Origin: Acidobacteriota bacterium
Lineage (GTDB): Bacteria; Acidobacteriota; Blastocatellia; Pyrinomonadales; Pyrinomonadaceae
Direction of reading: 5' to 3'
DNA length: 64,000 nt
Assembly: GCA_016716435.1 (NCBI GenBank)
Contig: JADJWI010000003.1
Location: 1 to 64,000 of the forward strand
Shown: one piece after another, positions 7,064 through 15,106 of the stretch
Position numbering within the stretch: the stretch's first letter is position 1
Layout of the letters: each line of letters begins with the position of its first letter
Program-made: the position numbers and the translations under genes
The notes under the pieces: generated by a model
The model's database searches: none
The model's input: the letters and a program-made list of their open reading frames with translations, nothing else
What the model was told of the DNA's origin: nothing

Positions 7064-9004
7064 TTAGTCCTTCTTTTCCTCTTCAACATCGACGTATTCT
7101 GCATCAATGACATCGCCATCGTCCGAAGATGAGGCTGTGCCCGAGTCGCCCTCAGCTCCGGCCGAAGCTGAAGATGCCTGTTCCGCATTTTCATCCGGCT
7201 GAGAAGCTGCCTGACTGTAAAGAACCTCTGCGATCTTGTGCGAGGCTGTCTGCAGGCGTTCGAAAGCACCGTTCATCGCGTCTGCATCATCGCCGCCGAG
7301 TGCGGTCTTTGAATCAGAGATGGCGGTTTCGATCTCAGCCGCTGCGGCCGCGTCAAGCTTATCTTTATTTTCGGAGAAGCTCTTCTCGACGCTATAAACA
7401 AGGCCATCGAGCCGGTTGCGGGCTTCGATCGAAGCTTTCTTCTTCTCGTCGTCGCCGGCGTGCGATTCGGCGTCCTTCATCATCTTGTCGATCTCGTCCT
7501 TCGAAAGGCCGCTCGAGGATGTGATGGTTATCTTCTGCTCGCGGCCGGTGCCGACATCCTTTGCAGAGACGTTGACGATGCCGTTGGCGTCGATATCAAA
7601 GGTCACCTCGACCTGCGGAACTCCACGCGGTGCCGGCGGAATGCCGACAAGGTGAAACTTGCCGAGCGTTTTGTTGTCGCCGGCCATCGGGCGTTCACCC
7701 TGCAGAACGTGGACCTCAACCGATGTCTGGTTATCCGATGCGGTCGAGAATATCTCCGACTTACGCGTCGGGATGGTCGTGTTCCGCTGGATCATTGTCG
7801 TCATAACGCCGCCGAGCGTTTCGATGCCGAGAGTCAGCGGAGTAACGTCCAGAAGCAGAATATCCGTCTTCTCACCGCCGAGAACCCCGGCTTGGACGGC
7901 AGCACCTAAAGCCACAACTTCATCCGGGTTTACCGACTTATTCGGGTCCTTGCCAAAAAACTCTTTGACCATTTCCTGGACCTTCGGGATACGGGTCGAA
8001 CCGCCAACGAGAACGATCTCATCGATCTCCTTTGCGGTAATGCCTGCATCCTTTATCGCTTGCTCGACGGGCGGCATAAGCCGCTTTAGGACGGGCTCGA
8101 CGAGGTTCTCAAACTTTGACCGCGTGAGCTTCATCACAAGGTGCTTCGGCCCGGAGGCATCGGCGGTGATGAAGGGCAGGTTGATCTCGGTTTCCATCGT
8201 GGACGAGAGCTCGACCTTGGCCTTTTCGGCAGATTCTTTGAGCCGCTGGAGCGCCATCTTGTCCGAGGTCAGGTCAATTCCCTGGTCTTTTTTGAATTCA
8301 TCAATGATCCACTTGATCAGCACCTCATCGACGTCGTCGCCGCCGAGGTGGGTGTCGCCGTTGGTCGATTTGACCTCGACAACACCTTCGCCGACCTCAA
8401 GAACAGAGATATCGAATGTACCGCCGCCGAAGTCGAAGACCGCGATGGTCTCGTCTTTTTTCTTGTCGAGCCCGTAGGCTAGAGCGGCGGCCGTCGGTTC
8501 ATTGACGATGCGGAGAACCTCGAGGCCCGCGATCTTGCCGGCGTCTTTGGTTGCCTGCCGCTGAGCGTCATTAAAGTAGGCCGGGACGGTGATGACCGCC
8601 TTTTCGACCTTTGCGCCGAGGTAATCTTCGGCAGATTGCTTTAGCTTTTGGAGCACTATGGCGGCGATCTCCGGCGGGCTGTATTGCTTGCCTTCTGCAT
8701 CAATACGGACGTCGCCGTTCGAGGCCCTTTCTACTTTATAAGGAACCTGTTTTATCTCGCCCTGGACCTCGTCAAACTTGCGGCCCATGAAGCGCTTGAT
8801 GGAATACAGCGTATTCTCAGGGTTTGTAACTGCCTGGCGTTTTGCTACCTGGCCAACGAGGCGATTGCCGTCCTTGGCAAAGGCCACGACCGACGGGGTC
8901 GTCCGGCCGCCTTCCGCATTGGTGATGACGATCGGTTCGCCGCCTTCCATAACGGCCACGACCGAGTTCGTCGTTCCTAAGTCGATTCCGATGATCTTGC
9001 TCAT
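7064..9004 (-). CDS. dnaK: Chaperone DnaK (Hsp70)
   Basis: The protein has 646 residues, the normal length. The ATPase domain opens IIGIDLGTTNSVVAVMEGG and includes VNEPTAAALAYGLDKK and DFGGGTFDISVLE. The linker DILLLDVTPLTLGIET leads to the substrate-binding domain, and the C-terminal tail is acidic and ends VDVEEEKKD. It is the first gene of the heat-shock operon and works with DnaJ in protein folding and probably in HspR control. No grpE lies in this window. A promoter and HAIR-like operator lie 74-103 bases upstream of the start codon. Confidence 0.98.
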   Translation of the reverse strand: MSKIIGIDLGTTNSVVAVMEGGEPIVITNAEGGRTTPSVVAFAKDGNRLVGQVAKRQAVTNPENTLYSIKRFMGRKFDEVQGEIKQVPYKVERASNGDVRIDAEGKQYSPPEIAAIVLQKLKQSAEDYLGAKVEKAVITVPAYFNDAQRQATKDAGKIAGLEVLRIVNEPTAAALAYGLDKKKDETIAVFDFGGGTFDISVLEVGEGVVEVKSTNGDTHLGGDDVDEVLIKWIIDEFKKDQGIDLTSDKMALQRLKESAEKAKVELSSTMETEINLPFITADASGPKHLVMKLTRSKFENLVEPVLKRLMPPVEQAIKDAGITAKEIDEIVLVGGSTRIPKVQEMVKEFFGKDPNKSVNPDEVVALGAAVQAGVLGGEKTDILLLDVTPLTLGIETLGGVMTTMIQRNTTIPTRKSEIFSTASDNQTSVEVHVLQGERPMAGDNKTLGKFHLVGIPPAPRGVPQVEVTFDIDANGIVNVSAKDVGTGREQKITITSSSGLSKDEIDKMMKDAESHAGDDEKKKASIEARNRLDGLVYSVEKSFSENKDKLDAAAAAEIETAISDSKTALGGDDADAMNGAFERLQTASHKIAEVLYSQAASQPDENAEQASSASAGAEGDSGTASSSDDGDVIDAEYVDVEEEKKD

Positions 9005-9077
9005 TTATCTTTCTCCGCTTATATAATTTCAACACGCCCAATAAATACCGCTATAAATATCCCTTGAGCCTATAAAG

Positions 9078-9107
9078 AATATAAAGGTTGAGTGTGTTGC
9101 TGTCAAG
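9078..9107 (-). promoter_or_regulatory. dnaK promoter with overlapping HAIR-like HspR operator
   Basis: On the minus strand TTGACA (9106-9101) is followed after exactly 17 bases by TATATT (9083-9078). The -35 box is inside CTTGACA-N7-ACTCAAC (9107-9087), which matches the HspR consensus CTTGAGT-N7-ACTCAAG at 11 of 14 arm positions with the correct spacing. An extra half-site CTCAAG lies just downstream near 9063-9068. Binding here would block RNA polymerase, which fits the hspR gene at the end of the same operon. Confidence 0.7.
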
Positions 9108-9139
9108 TTTATTTTAGGGCTGAATTGGGGCAAAGAAAA

Positions 9140-9164
9140 AGCCCTGCCACGATCGGGCAAGGCT
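9140..9164 (-). terminator. Rho-independent terminator after the papain-like protease gene
   Basis: On the minus strand AGCCTTGCC, a short loop and GGCAGGGCT form a 9-bp stem with one mismatch, followed by TTTTTC. It lies about 22 bases past the stop codon of the protease gene and separates it from the dnaK promoter. Confidence 0.7.
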
Positions 9165-9186
9165 TAAGTCTCATTCTGTCGCTCAA

Positions 9187-9618
9187 TTACGGAAGGTACA
9201 TCATCGGAATGGCTACGTTCTTGTCGATCCTGGCGTTGAACCAGGACATATCGCGGACGACCAGAGCACCAAAGGCCGGATCGTTAACATAAAGGGTCCC
9301 GTCTTCATCAACACCGCTAACCACGATGATATGATTTACGCCGTTCCATTGCCCGGCTGCCCAGATCGGCCCGACCGAACCGAGGTTGTTTTCAATAAAG
9401 AGCCAACTGAACGTCTGGTTGACCTGAGGAAGGGTCTCAAGCCCCATGTCGCGAGCCAGATCAATGAACTCACTGGCCTGGATACCCTGATCATCGTCAT
9501 ATTCCTGCGGAAGCGGATGTATGCAGGCGGCTCTTTTGTAGCCGAAAAGCATACGCGCCGAAGCGTGCCAGCAGCTATTTTGCCGTTCCTGCATGATGTG
9601 CATAACATCTAATCTCAT
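9187..9618 (-). CDS. Small papain-like cysteine protease
   Basis: With the ATG at 9618 behind a good AGGAG site, the protein has 143 residues. The papain-type catalytic set is visible: QERQNSCWHAS with Cys16, GVNHIIVVSG with His96, and TLYVNDPA with Asn112 or Asp113. The layout resembles the C70/AvrRpt2-like and bacteriocin-processing C39-like protease families, but the protein has neither a signal peptide nor an ABC domain. It is a single-gene unit with its own terminator. No leader peptide substrate is seen next to it, so the target is unknown. Confidence 0.7.
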   Translation of the reverse strand: MRLDVMHIMQERQNSCWHASARMLFGYKRAACIHPLPQEYDDDQGIQASEFIDLARDMGLETLPQVNQTFSWLFIENNLGSVGPIWAAGQWNGVNHIIVVSGVDEDGTLYVNDPAFGALVVRDMSWFNARIDKNVAIPMMYLP

Positions 9619-9812
9619 TTGAATCTCCTGTCTGCATCCGAATAATAGAGAAGCCGAACGAAAAACATCATAACGACTTTCAGGCAAGACGCAACCGGTA
9701 GATAGAATTTGCCAAGCGGGACCGATGTAAGTTGTCGGTTGTCGGATGTCAGACCGCAGGAAGGTAGTGGTCAGCAAAATCTGGAACTTCAATTGCGGCC
9801 AGCTAAAGCTGG

Positions 9813-9908
9813 GACTCCATACTCTGGAACTTCATACTCTGGAACTCCATACTTCGGAACTCTGAAACTTCGCAACTCTCGAAACTTCGCAACTTCGCAA
9901 CTTTGAAA
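9813..9908. repeat. Octamer repeat array, third copy
   Basis: Units such as ACTCTGGA, AACTCCAT, AACTTCGC and AACTCTGA run up to the stop codon of the small membrane protein gene. They belong to the same repeat type as the arrays flanking the four-helix-bundle gene. No such gene is present here. The remaining bases between this array and the protease gene (9619-9812) hold nothing I recognise. Confidence 0.65.
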
Positions 9909-9912
9909 ACTT

Positions 9913-10358
9913 TTACTTCCCGTAAACGGCTTCTAGGAGGTGTTGGCGGCGGGGGAAGTGCATGAAGATGCCGATGATACCGATGATGAACCAGAAGAAA
10001 AAGTATTGGTAGCCGAAGGCGATGGCGAGGACGAAGCCCATCAGCGAGATGGATTCGCAGACGGCGCAGGCGACGATGAGGCCGGTCATTACGTAGCTCA
10101 TCTTACGTTCGGCGATGGCATGTTCCTGTGCACGTTTGCGCAGAAAAAAGAGACAGCGATGTTCAGAAAGGCGAGGATGCCGAACATCAGAACTAGCAGC
10201 GGATTTTCGCCGAGCATCGGCTGGATAGGCGGGCTCAGGATGCCGGGGCGGATGACGAAGACGACTCCGAAAAACATCACCTGAGACATCAGGAGAACAA
10301 GCCAGAGGATCATCATCGTCCGGAAGCGGGCGTCAACTTCGGTTGTGTCGTGCTGCAT
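9913..10358 (-). CDS. Small membrane protein, one frameshift
   Basis: Two frames together give a protein of about 148 residues with four likely membrane helices (MMILWLVLLMSQVMFFGVVF, a second near LLVLMFGILAFLNIAVSFF, then YVMTGLIVACAV and QYFFFWFIIGIIGIF). The first frame starts at ATG 10358. At a T6 run (A6 on the plus strand, 10143-10148) it changes frame, and one added T joins SFF to LRKRAQEHAIAERKMSYV without a gap. It starts four bases after the ABC exporter gene ends and is probably co-transcribed with it. The function is unknown. The single homopolymer break suggests a sequencing indel rather than gene death. Confidence 0.65.
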
Positions 10359-10362
10359 AGCT

Positions 10363-12108
10363 TTAATCGGTGGCGGCGATCTCCTCTTGCAAGAGCTGCC
10401 GCTGATAGAGGTCGGCATATTCGCCTCCGAGAGCGATGAGCTCTTCGTGGGTGCCGCGTTCAATTATACGCCCGCGGTCAAGCACACAGATAATGTCGGC
10501 ATCGCGGATGGTCGAAATGCGGTGCGAGGCGATGAGCGTCGTCCGGCCGGAGCGGACCTCGCGGAGATTGCGGAGGATCGCCTCTTCGGTCTGCGTATCA
10601 ACGGCCGAGAGCGAATCGTCGAGTATCAAAATGCGCGGGTCGCGATAGACGGCACGGGCGATGGCGGTCCGCTGTTTCTGTCCGCCGGAGAGCGTTATGC
10701 CGCGTTCGCCGACGAGCTGTTGGTATTTGTCAGGAAAGCCGCGGACGTCCTCGGCAAGCCCGGCGATCTCGGCCGCTTTTTCAACCGATATCTTGCTCTC
10801 CGCGTCCTGCTCGGAGCCGAAGGCGATGTTTGCGGCGAGCGTATCGGAGAAAAGAAACGTCTCCTGCGGGACAAAGCCGATCGCCCTTCGGAGCTGCTCG
10901 ATGGGAAAACTGCGTGCCGGCCGGCCATCGATGAAGAGCGTGCCCTCGGGTGCATCGAGGAGCCGCGGAATGAAATTGAGCAGCGTCGATTTGCCGCTGC
11001 CCGTACGCCCGACGAAAGCGGCCGTTTGGCCGGGCTCGATCTTGAGGCTAATGTCGGAGACGACGGGCCGGCCGTCATAGCCGAAGGTCAGGTTGCGAAA
11101 CTCGATGCCGCCGCGGATCGCGGGCTGCTCTCGGGCTTCGGGCGAGTCCTTGATCGTCGGTTCCGTCTCAAGCACGGCGTTGAAGCGCTTGAGGCTGGCG
11201 GTGCCGCGTTGGTAAAGATTGACGACGTAGCCGAGAGCGATGAGGTACCAGATCATCCGCTGCAGATAGAGGATAAAAGCGGTGAAATCGCCGGCCGTTA
11301 TCTCGCCCTCGACCGCCATCGGGACGCCGACCGCGACGATGATCACAAACCCAAGCCCGATGAAAAAGAAGAGCAGCGGCCGCATCGCCGCCGAGAACTT
11401 CACGAGCTGAAGATTGCGCGTCGCGTATTCCTCATTGAGCTGTTCGAAGGCAGCGATCTCCGTATCCTCGCGGGCATATGCGCGGACGACGCGGACGCCG
11501 GAGATGTTCTCTTGCGCCCGGGCGGTGATATCGGAAAAGAACTCCTGGATCTTCTCAAAGCGGACGTGGATCTGCTGGCCAAGGAACTTGACCGTCAGCG
11601 AAACGAGCGGCAGCGGGATGAGCATCAGTAGCGTCAGCTTAACGGAGATGTTGAAAAGGATCGGGAGCGTTATGGCGAGTGCGAAGACGGCCTGGAACGT
11701 GTAGAGGATCATCGGCCCGACGATCTGGCGGACGGCCGCGAGGTCGTTGGTCGCCCGCGCCATCAGGTCGCCGACGCGGGTGTTCTGAAAAAACTCGAGC
11801 GGCTGATGGACGACCGCGGCGTAGAAATCGCTCCTCATGTCGAACTCGATGTGGCGCGAGGTATTTATCAAGAGCCGCCGCTGCCAGAAAAGAAAAATGC
11901 CACTGATGCCATTGGCACCGAGGATGATAAGCGGATAGTAAAAGGCCTTTTCCCAGGTGACGCCCGAGCCAAGGTCATCGACTGCCATCCCGACCAGCGA
12001 GGGCACCATCAGCCCGAAGCTCATCGAGCAGAGTATGAAAAAGATGCCGGCGACGATCGGCCATTTGTAGGGGCCGAAGTAGCGGGCGAATTTGCGTATC
12101 TCTTCCAT
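10363..12108 (-). CDS. ABC exporter, fused membrane and ATPase domains (MsbA/MdlB type)
   Basis: The 581-residue protein has a six-helix export domain over about residues 1-310 and an ATPase domain after 335. Walker A is GRTGSGKS at 367-374, the signature LSGGQ is at 473-477, and Walker B ILILDD is at 493-498, followed by the H-loop ASHRIST. This is a half transporter that should act as a homodimer in the inner membrane. Relatives export lipids, drugs or peptides and the sequence does not settle the substrate. It follows a lipoprotein gene by nine bases and precedes a small membrane protein, so the three may form one export unit. Confidence 0.93.
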   Translation of the reverse strand: MEEIRKFARYFGPYKWPIVAGIFFILCSMSFGLMVPSLVGMAVDDLGSGVTWEKAFYYPLIILGANGISGIFLFWQRRLLINTSRHIEFDMRSDFYAAVVHQPLEFFQNTRVGDLMARATNDLAAVRQIVGPMILYTFQAVFALAITLPILFNISVKLTLLMLIPLPLVSLTVKFLGQQIHVRFEKIQEFFSDITARAQENISGVRVVRAYAREDTEIAAFEQLNEEYATRNLQLVKFSAAMRPLLFFFIGLGFVIIVAVGVPMAVEGEITAGDFTAFILYLQRMIWYLIALGYVVNLYQRGTASLKRFNAVLETEPTIKDSPEAREQPAIRGGIEFRNLTFGYDGRPVVSDISLKIEPGQTAAFVGRTGSGKSTLLNFIPRLLDAPEGTLFIDGRPARSFPIEQLRRAIGFVPQETFLFSDTLAANIAFGSEQDAESKISVEKAAEIAGLAEDVRGFPDKYQQLVGERGITLSGGQKQRTAIARAVYRDPRILILDDSLSAVDTQTEEAILRNLREVRSGRTTLIASHRISTIRDADIICVLDRGRIIERGTHEELIALGGEYADLYQRQLLQEEIAATD

Positions 12109-12117
12109 TGCGGGCGG

Positions 12118-12828
12118 CTACTGCTGCGGGTTTGCTTCGCGGGTCATCGCCATCTGCATTTGCTTGTAAAGCTCGGGCTCGGCGACCTGCTTGAGGTCGG
12201 GCGAGACGGTGAAAAGCGACGCATCGGCCTCGAGCTTGACCTCGCGGAGCTCGGTCTTCATCTGCAGCGTGCGTTCGCCGTCGGCGACGTTGTAGAACTC
12301 CTGCCGGATGGGCATTTTGAGCGTGGGGTCGTAGAAGACGATGACCTCAGAGGCCTCGCCGCGGTCGATGCGGACGGAGTATTTATCGAGCTCGCCCTCC
12401 TTGCCGAGGCTTTCGAATTCGGCAAAGCTCCGCTGAGAGAGCAGCCAGCTCGTTATCTCAGACATCCCGAGCTGCTGGCCCGCTGCACCCGATTCCCTTT
12501 CAGCATAAATGCCAAGTGCGGGGAAGATGATGATCTCGCGTTCACCGGAAATTACGGTCAACTGCAAGGGCGTGCCGAGGCGGTGATCGGTCCGGCGTAG
12601 CTCGCCGCTGCGGGCGATGAATGAGGAACGCTCGACATCGCCCGAGGTCATAACGATCTTTGCTTGATAGGTCGGCGGTTCGGCTATTTCAAAGGGAAAT
12701 TCGCCCGAGGTTTGCGCTCCCGTAGAGGGCGAATTGGTGTTGCCGCCGCTCGGGCCGGAGCAGGCACTGAGGAGCGAAAAACAAAGTATAAATATAGGTA
12801 AGGCTTTCGCCGCGGTTGACAAATTCAT
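12118..12828 (-). CDS. Lipoprotein of unknown function
   Basis: A type II signal peptide ends in the lipobox LLSAC, giving a lipidated Cys at residue 23. The mature part starts with a Gly/Ser/Thr-rich spacer, followed by a domain with alternating beta segments (YQAKIVMTSGDVERSSFIARS, IIIFPALGIYAERES) that recalls LolA/LptA-like or outer-membrane-lipoprotein carrier folds. I cannot assign it firmly. It is co-oriented with the ABC exporter directly downstream, so a periplasmic role with that exporter is plausible. Confidence 0.7.
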   Translation of the reverse strand: MNLSTAAKALPIFILCFSLLSACSGPSGGNTNSPSTGAQTSGEFPFEIAEPPTYQAKIVMTSGDVERSSFIARSGELRRTDHRLGTPLQLTVISGEREIIIFPALGIYAERESGAAGQQLGMSEITSWLLSQRSFAEFESLGKEGELDKYSVRIDRGEASEVIVFYDPTLKMPIRQEFYNVADGERTLQMKTELREVKLEADASLFTVSPDLKQVAEPELYKQMQMAMTREANPQQ

Positions 12829-12876
12829 GTGACTCGCGAAATTTTAACATATCGGCCGCGAGTGCCGCTTAACACG

Positions 12877-13635
12877 ATGAGCCTTAACCGTTGGCAAATG
12901 AAATATCTCACGGCGGCGTTGCTGCTGGCACCCGTTTCGCCTGCGCTTTATGCCCAAGGGCTTTATGCGCGGTGGCGGATCGGCGTGCTGCCGCCGGCGG
13001 GCGGGCCGAACTTCGGTGTGATAAATGAAGCCGAAGGCGATGCCGAGCCAGCGAGCCTTTTGGTGATCGGCGAATCGACCGTTGCGGGGCTCGGGGCACG
13101 CGATCATGAGCGGGCATTGACGGGACAATTTGCACTGCACCTGAGCCGCAATATCGGGCGGCCGGTGGAATGGCACGTGGTCGGGAAAAGCGGCGTTACG
13201 ACGCGGCGGACGATAGACGAACTCTTGCCGCAGGTGCCCGGGCGTAAGTTTGACTATGTACTCGTCGGGCTTGGCGGGAACGACGTGCTTAAGCTCTCAA
13301 GCCCGATGAAGTTTCGCCGCGATATGACCGAGTTCCTCGGCCTGCTCCATGAGCGGACGAGCAAGCCCGTCACGTTTGTTTCCAATTGCCCGATGATCGG
13401 GATGTCCACCTCGATACCGCAGCCGATCAAGGGCATTCTCTGGGAACTCTCAAAAACGCATGATGCGAACGTCCGCGAGCTGACCGCCCGGATGGAACGC
13501 GTTTTCTATTACCCGCAGCCGCGGGAGATGAAGCTCGAAGGCTTTTTCGCCGATGGCGTTCACCCCTCGGAAAAAGGCTACGCCGACTGGGCCGAAGCGA
13601 TGATGGAATACTTCGCCGCGAACCACGAATGGTAG
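12877..13635 (+). CDS. SGNH/GDSL hydrolase
   Basis: The SGNH blocks are present: LLVIGESTVAGLGA with the nucleophile Ser in GES, GKSGVTT, VGLGGNDVLK with the Asn of block III, and FADGVHPSEKGYADW with the Asp-x-x-His pair. These enzymes cut esters of lipids or acetylated sugars. I chose the ATG at 12877 (MSLNRWQMKYLTAALLLAP), because the GTG at 12829 would begin on the base next to the divergent lipoprotein start. The N-terminal hydrophobic segment suggests export or membrane attachment. Its last seven bases overlap the next gene. Confidence 0.85.
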   Translation: MSLNRWQMKYLTAALLLAPVSPALYAQGLYARWRIGVLPPAGGPNFGVINEAEGDAEPASLLVIGESTVAGLGARDHERALTGQFALHLSRNIGRPVEWHVVGKSGVTTRRTIDELLPQVPGRKFDYVLVGLGGNDVLKLSSPMKFRRDMTEFLGLLHERTSKPVTFVSNCPMIGMSTSIPQPIKGILWELSKTHDANVRELTARMERVFYYPQPREMKLEGFFADGVHPSEKGYADWAEAMMEYFAANHEW

Positions 13636-15092
13636 AACCCGCTTCAATTCGCGAGTTGCTTAACGAACGGGTCGAGTGGCTTGGGGTGTTTGAGGACGGG
13701 ACGGTCTTGACGCTGCGGAGCGATGAGGTCGAGCTTGAAGAGGCGGCGGGGCGATGGCGGTTCGGCTTTTTTGCGAGGGATGGTTTTCGGGTCCGGCGGC
13801 TGGTCGCGGCAAGGGCGGATGGAGTGGAGCTTGAGCTTGATCTTGCCGGTGGGCTTGGGGCGGGCCGCGAGATACTGCGGCTGATACCGCGGCAGAGTGC
13901 TGCGGAGCTTGGGCTTGAGGTCGAACTGGCGAGGCTTGAGCGAGCCGGCAAGATCGCCCGAGCGGCGGCCGAGGGACGCGATGCTCGTGTCCGCAAGGTC
14001 GCACTCGCGGCTTATAACGGGAGGCTGGCGAACATCACGCTTGCCCGCGGCAAGGCGGAAGAGGCCGTGCTTGCCGACGTCACCGGCCGGATGAGCCACG
14101 AGGCACTGCTGGCGGCGGCGATCAAGCGGCTCGATGAGCTTCGGTCGCGAAAAAAGAATCCGCTTGACCGCATCGCAATCGCCGGCGAGAAGCGGCAGAT
14201 CGCGAGGGTCAGGAAGCTTGCCGCTTTGCTCCGGCCCGGTTACCGCAATTCGCTCGAACTTTTGACATGGACCGACCGCGACGAGGGCGAGACAATCGGG
14301 CGGATGCAGATACCGAACCTCGCCGAGCTCTGGCGTGAAAAGCCGGGCAAGCTCGCGCTTCCGGATGAGCTTGTGCCCGGCGAGTTGGCCGCCGAGGTGC
14401 TCGAACGCTCTCCGGACAAGATCGACATCATCTATTCACGCCACGGCGAGACGCTCCGCTTCCGCGGGTTGCCGTTCTTGCGGACGCGAAGGCTTGGCGG
14501 CAAGGAGCACGCCTGGTTCGGGCTTGGGCGGCAGCGAAGGCCGCTCAATGAAGAGACGCGGGCGGCATTTCACGATACGCTCGACCTGCTTCATCGCAAT
14601 CGCGACCCCGAACCCGAAACGCCGCGTCACGAGCTTTACAGCCTGCGGCCCGAGGCCTGGATCGAATCGACGCTCCGCCGCGACATCCGCCGGCTTGACG
14701 GCAATCTCATCCTCGCACCGGTCTATAACCAGTTTCGCTCGGCGGGCGAACGCATTGACCTGCTCGCCCTTCGCCGCGACGGGCGGTTGGTGATCATCGA
14801 GCTAAAGTCGCAGCCCGACCGCGACAGCGTTTTTCAGGCGGCGGATTATTGGCGGCGGATCGAGCTCCAGCGTCGCCGCGGCGTGCTCCGGGCGGCCGGG
14901 CTCTTCGGCCCGCGTGAGATCGCCGACCAGCCCGCACTCATCTACATCGCCGCACCCGCACTTTCATTTCACCGGGAGCTCGAACGCTTCGCCGCCGCCC
15001 TTCTCCCCGAGCTCGAAATGTGGCAGTTCGTCCTCCACTCCAACTGGCGCCGGGAAATAAAGGTCATCGACCGAAAAATATTGTCAGGGTGA
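13629..15092 (+). CDS. PD-(D/E)XK nuclease-like protein
   Basis: The 487-residue protein has a C-terminal PD-(D/E)XK fold. Glu346 lies in PEAWIESTL, Asp377 in ERIDLLALRRDG, Glu391 and Lys393 in LVIIELK, and Gln403 in FQAADYW, in the order and spacing of active nucleases of this superfamily. The first 330 residues are rich in Leu, Arg, Ala and Glu and match no family I know; they may bind DNA. The gene overlaps the SGNH hydrolase by seven bases, an odd pairing. No methyltransferase or helicase stands nearby, so a DNA-repair or defence role remains open. Confidence 0.7.
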   Translation: MVEPASIRELLNERVEWLGVFEDGTVLTLRSDEVELEEAAGRWRFGFFARDGFRVRRLVAARADGVELELDLAGGLGAGREILRLIPRQSAAELGLEVELARLERAGKIARAAAEGRDARVRKVALAAYNGRLANITLARGKAEEAVLADVTGRMSHEALLAAAIKRLDELRSRKKNPLDRIAIAGEKRQIARVRKLAALLRPGYRNSLELLTWTDRDEGETIGRMQIPNLAELWREKPGKLALPDELVPGELAAEVLERSPDKIDIIYSRHGETLRFRGLPFLRTRRLGGKEHAWFGLGRQRRPLNEETRAAFHDTLDLLHRNRDPEPETPRHELYSLRPEAWIESTLRRDIRRLDGNLILAPVYNQFRSAGERIDLLALRRDGRLVIIELKSQPDRDSVFQAADYWRRIELQRRRGVLRAAGLFGPREIADQPALIYIAAPALSFHRELERFAAALLPELEMWQFVLHSNWRREIKVIDRKILSG

Positions 15093-15106
15093 ACTGAGGG
15101 ATATCG

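Noticed and set aside
10345..11631. 428-residue open frame on the plus strand
   Set aside because: It is antisense to the ABC exporter, whose Walker A, signature and Walker B motifs are intact. The plus-strand protein is a by-product of codon bias.
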